This document shows positions 61,221-64,000 of a stretch of DNA of 64,000 nt, in pieces. Numbering within the stretch: position 1 is the first letter of the stretch; every line of letters begins with the position of its first letter. A program made the translations under genes and the position numbers. Source of the stretch: Paraliobacillus ryukyuensis (GTDB taxonomy: Bacteria > Bacillota > Bacilli > Bacillales > Amphibacillaceae); NCBI RefSeq assembly GCF_003315295.1, contig NZ_QNRI01000009.1, positions 1 to 64,000 of the forward strand, given 5' to 3'. The notes under the pieces were generated by a model, which was given only the letters and a program-made list of their open reading frames with translations, was not told where the DNA came from and ran no database searches.

Positions 61221-62585
61221 TTATGATAAACCTGCAAGTTGCGTGACAATCCATGGTGCCGCGTACAGAACCATAAACTGCACACCATAATTAATACCTA
61301 AACGGTGCATAAAACCAGCAACTAGTCCAATTAACAATACACCCCCGATGTTAATCAAACCACCATCCATATGCGCTAATAAAAGAACTAAACCAAAAAA
61401 CAATCCTAGCACCGCTTCATGTGGAATCCACTTGAACACAAACCTGCATATTTGTTGCGCATATTTTACAATAATAAAATACGTAATCACGATTGCAACG
61501 ACTGCTCCTATTACGACAGCCCAGATAAAATCGGTTTTGGTCAACAGATGATGCATATTATGTTCTAATGTAAAGACAGGTGGTGCATTAAACAACGCAT
61601 TTGCTGGTCCAATTGCAACAGGAGACAACGGAATCCCTAGTGCAATTAATGGAATCAATGTGCCAGAAATATAGGAGGCATTTGTCAAAGCATCCATACT
61701 TGAAATTGCTAGGGTGCTTTTTTTTACTGGATCCTTTACACGCGCAGATACAAGCTCCCCTAATAGAATTGTAATACCTACAGGGCTTAAAACAAATAAC
61801 AAAGAACCAAAAAATGATGCAAGTGTACTCATACTCAATTCTTGTTGGGTTAATATTTTAAAAGGATTAGGTAATCCTTTCTGTGATTGTTCTGTTTGAA
61901 GCGCAATCGTTTTATTATCATAACGATTCATCGCTTTTCTTTTATCCTTATTTAAAAGCTCAAATAACGTTAAAATTACCGGACCAATGGTGATTCCCAG
62001 AAAGAAAGAGATAAATACGTTTGTCCCTTCTGGAACGACACCTACACCCCAATATAAATGACGTAAGCCTTGTATTAGTATAGCAAATGGCACAATGGAC
62101 GCAAGGGCTATCCATCTATTTTTTGACATTAAGGCTAAAAGTATGGCCCCTCCAAATAAAATTTGATTGGTATAGCCTTGGATTTGATCGGCATATGGTA
62201 CTAATATATTCGCTAATAATAAGCTAACCGGAACAGCAACAATCGTTCCTATAACCGAACCAGAAGCCATTTTTCTAATGCTAAGATCAGATTTTCCATG
62301 CTTTTTCAACACAATCGCATGCTCAACCATTGGCGCAGCCATTACCCCACCTGGCACACCTGCTACAGCGACTGGGATTGAATCGGTGAGTTTCTTAGCA
62401 ATAATAGCTGCCATAAAAAAGGTTAGAATAACAATCGGCTCTAAACCCGTTAAAACCAAAACTAACGTTACTGGCGCTAACACTGCTGTTTCATCCGTTC
62501 CAGGTGCAATACCAATCAGGGTGTAAATCAGTGTTCCTCCGACTGCCGCAAGCAACATTTGCATTATTACACCAGCATCTAACAT
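61221..62585 (-). CDS. TctA-type tripartite tricarboxylate transporter permease homologue
   Basis: A 454-aa protein with about 11-12 helices. LLAAVGGTLIYTLIGIAPGT, IPVAVAGVPGGVMAAPMVEH (the PGG motif of TctA) and SYISGTLIPLIALGIPLSPV plus GPANALF are family features. TctA normally works with a small TctB and a periplasmic-type TctC that binds the ligand. A small partner precedes it, but no TctC is seen. Substrate unknown. 65 nt upstream of mvaK1 on the same strand, no terminator between, so co-transcription with the mevalonate genes is likely. Confidence 0.78.
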   Translation of the reverse strand: MLDAGVIMQMLLAAVGGTLIYTLIGIAPGTDETAVLAPVTLVLVLTGLEPIVILTFFMAAIIAKKLTDSIPVAVAGVPGGVMAAPMVEHAIVLKKHGKSDLSIRKMASGSVIGTIVAVPVSLLLANILVPYADQIQGYTNQILFGGAILLALMSKNRWIALASIVPFAILIQGLRHLYWGVGVVPEGTNVFISFFLGITIGPVILTLFELLNKDKRKAMNRYDNKTIALQTEQSQKGLPNPFKILTQQELSMSTLASFFGSLLFVLSPVGITILLGELVSARVKDPVKKSTLAISSMDALTNASYISGTLIPLIALGIPLSPVAIGPANALFNAPPVFTLEHNMHHLLTKTDFIWAVVIGAVVAIVITYFIIVKYAQQICRFVFKWIPHEAVLGLFFGLVLLLAHMDGGLINIGGVLLIGLVAGFMHRLGINYGVQFMVLYAAPWIVTQLAGLS

Positions 62586-62587
62586 AC

Positions 62588-62833
62588 TTACTTATCCTCC
62601 GTAGTTTCAAATTTACGTTTTGGCTTAATGATAATACTTGAAATAATGAAACCAATAAGCGCCCCTACTAATCCATAGTACAATGGTTTAGGCTCTTCAT
62701 TCGGAGCGATAAAGTAAGCACCTAGTGTTAGTGCACTCGTAATAACTAATGCAAGCAGTAAATCTTTTATATTAACTAAATCTGCCCATACTTCAATATT
62801 TTCCTGAGAGTGTGGCTGCTTATTATGGTGCAC
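62588..62833 (-). CDS. Small two-helix membrane protein, TctB-like by position
   Basis: An 81-aa protein starting at GTG 62833 with AAGGAG 8 nt upstream; the in-frame GTG at 62842 overlaps that site and is rejected. Helices at about 23-42 and 50-67 are separated by a short APNEEPKPLYYG loop; the C-terminus is basic then acidic (KPKRKFETTEDK). Two nt before the TctA-like gene, so translationally coupled. It is shorter than a usual TctB (four helices), so it is a partner of unknown type. Confidence 0.65.
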   Translation of the reverse strand: MHHNKQPHSQENIEVWADLVNIKDLLLALVITSALTLGAYFIAPNEEPKPLYYGLVGALIGFIISSIIIKPKRKFETTEDK

Positions 62834-63056
62834 AGTTTTCACTCCTTCATTATATAGATAGTAAAAGTTATTAGAAATTTTATTATAAAGTAATTAAAAT
62901 GGACAATCAATCTTATTGACGTGATAATCGTCACAATTTTACCACGTGAATAGCTATCCCTAAAAGTAGTTTGCATTTTTCTAAACGGTATATACGTTGA
63001 GCTAATTAACTGTGTTACACTAGTTGTACCATATTTAGTAAATTAGGAGGATTACT

Positions 63057-63794
63057 ATGCAATGGGAGTTGCCAAATATTATTCAATTAATTTTTATCAT
63101 AATTAGTTGGTTCCTTTTCTTTTTCATTGGATTCTTTGTTATTCGCAAAAAACAAAAAGAACGTCCAAGAATATGGGTCGCTTTCATTTTACTATTAATT
63201 GGTTTGTTTTCATTCTCTGTTAACTTACTTTGGGATGGACTACTGCTACAGATAAGTATTTTACCTCTAGGAGTGTGGTTGGTATTTCTCATTTATTATT
63301 TTCAGGATCAACATGCTGCTTTTTATAAGCATCAAAATAGGTGGTATCGACATCGACCGTATCTTTGGCTTGGCTTCTTTACTAATTATCTATTTCTAAT
63401 AATGATGGTTCTTGCACATTTACTATTTTCACTTGTATATCCGAGTAAGCAGCTTATTACCTTTATTAGCGACTCAGGTGGAGCGTCTACCCTAAGAATA
63501 CATAATACAGCTGAAACAAAAGTATTTGATAAGCAAGCTTTACAAACCCAATTACATCAAGCTCAGCTACAACAAGTCGATGGAGGAGAGTGGTTCAGTA
63601 GCTCAGATCCAACCTTTAACCATGGAGAAGTAAATGAAAAGTTTGCCTATATACTTATAGGAACGAAAGCAAAATGGGGGTCTAATCTTGAACCGCTCAT
63701 TTTTGTAGAAGATAATGGTAAAGGGTTGTTGATTCAGACGGAACAACAACAATATTATTTTACACTTGATCAATCTATTTGGGAGGAGGAATAA
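63057..63794 (+). CDS. Membrane protein with C-terminal extracytoplasmic domain
   Basis: A 245-aa protein. Helices at about 8-28, 39-56, 61-77 and 103-125, a basic cytoplasmic loop QNRWYRHRPY, then a soluble C-terminal part of about 115 aa beginning TFISDSGGASTLRIHNTAET and ending SNLEPLIFVEDNGKGLLIQT. No family recognised. TAGGAGGA before the ATG. Five nt before the next membrane-anchored gene, with which it forms an operon. Confidence 0.65.
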   Translation: MQWELPNIIQLIFIIISWFLFFFIGFFVIRKKQKERPRIWVAFILLLIGLFSFSVNLLWDGLLLQISILPLGVWLVFLIYYFQDQHAAFYKHQNRWYRHRPYLWLGFFTNYLFLIMMVLAHLLFSLVYPSKQLITFISDSGGASTLRIHNTAETKVFDKQALQTQLHQAQLQQVDGGEWFSSSDPTFNHGEVNEKFAYILIGTKAKWGSNLEPLIFVEDNGKGLLIQTEQQQYYFTLDQSIWEEE

Positions 63795-63799
63795 ACCAT

Positions 63800-64000
63800 A
63801 TGACAAAAAAACGTTTTGCTTGGCGTACCGGTATCCTCGTGGTGTTAGCTTTCGGGATTATTAGTAGCTATTATTTCTTTTCCCTTACACCTCCTGGGCC
63901 AATCCCTTCTACCAATAAATTACTTAAGACATTAAATCAAACGATTAAAGACAATAGCTACGAAGAACGTGACATCAAAGTAAGTTCCATTCAGGATACC
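63800..64000 (+). CDS. Membrane-anchored protein, N-terminal part (runs off the window)
   Basis: GGAGGAGGA stands 9 nt before ATG 63800. The visible 67 residues are a basic start MTKKRFAWRTG, one helix (ILVVLAFGIISSYYFF, about 12-29) and an extracytoplasmic stretch SLTPPGPIPSTNKLLKTLNQ. Probably a signal-anchor or exported protein. Family not recognisable from this piece. Confidence 0.65.
   Translation, partial: MTKKRFAWRTGILVVLAFGIISSYYFFSLTPPGPIPSTNKLLKTLNQTIKDNSYEERDIKVSSIQDT

Noticed and set aside
62918-62940. TGACG/CGTCA half-sites as an operator in the divergent region before 63057
   Set aside because: Short, imperfect and without a matching regulator nearby.
1-64000. CRISPR arrays, tRNA or rRNA genes
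   Set aside because: No regularly spaced direct repeats, cloverleaf-like sequences or conserved rRNA segments were seen on reading either strand.

Overview
The window is about 39% GC by eye and carries Bacillaceae-type gene content: strong GGAGG ribosome sites, stem plus U-run terminators, sigma-A and sigma-B-like promoters, an LXG polymorphic toxin, a PbuE purine exporter, a YbdM-type kinase and an LnrJKLMN-like locus. A complete C30 carotenoid operon, a lower mevalonate pathway, an NhaC antiporter and a pectate lyase fit a halotolerant, pigmented, plant-matter-degrading member of the Gracilibacillus/Oceanobacillus side of the family. The genus is inference.

Layout. 1-6.6 kb: start of an LXG toxin, a small Ser/Thr kinase, a membrane-anchored Mrr-like nuclease, an Lrp regulator divergent from an isochorismatase-like hydrolase, a tiny Ser/Arg/Tyr-rich basic protein, pbuE under an adenine riboswitch, and a lipoprotein. 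6.9-10.2 kb: an AT-rich graveyard with a truncated serine recombinase, fragments of two different DNA methyltransferases and of a DUF5655-type protein, then a membrane protein whose reading frame breaks at a perfect A_AAA_AAA slippery heptamer. 10.2-12.8 kb: a secreted PL1 pectate lyase preceded by a c-di-GMP-I (GEMM) riboswitch and terminator. 13.3-16.5 kb: an inositol-dehydrogenase-like oxidoreductase and a mannose-family PTS remnant (IID intact, IIC beheaded, IIA/IIB missing). 16.6-20.9 kb: a TrpXYZ/COG2984-type ABC importer and a FAD oxidase. 20.9-23.2 kb: a ykvA/DUF1232 gene split by a 1,758-bp insert; removing the insert restores the reading frame exactly, and the insert carries a secreted protein and small membrane proteins. 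23.9-27.1 kb: ilvD, an atypical ferredoxin-NADP reductase homologue and a 296-bp MITE with an 8-bp target duplication.

27.2-36.1 kb is a tightly overlapped minus-strand operon: crtI/N-like desaturase, crtN, crtM, cruF-like hydratase, PlsC-like acyltransferase, crtQ, crtP and fni, behind a candidate sigma-B promoter. It should make a glycosylated, acylated C30 carotenoid. 36.3-49.8 kb is ordinary chromosome (pepT, nhaC, HD hydrolase, queC, ROK kinase, two GNATs, an ABC exporter). 49.9-55.1 kb is a two-component plus ABC-2 exporter locus of LnrJKLMN type. After a soluble PAS-MCP and a ring-cleaving dioxygenase-like gene, 58.0-62.8 kb holds mvaK1-mvaD-mvaK2 downstream of a TctA-type permease. 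These enzymes make IPP, Fni makes DMAPP, and the crt operon consumes both, so most of an isoprenoid supply-and-use chain lies in one window.

Most worth a second look: the precisely inserted 1.76-kb element in ykvA, the c-di-GMP riboswitch on pectate lyase with a readable OFF-switch architecture, the slippery-site membrane gene beside the decayed methyltransferases, and the FNR homologue that has lost its NADPH motif. No tRNA, rRNA or CRISPR array was seen.
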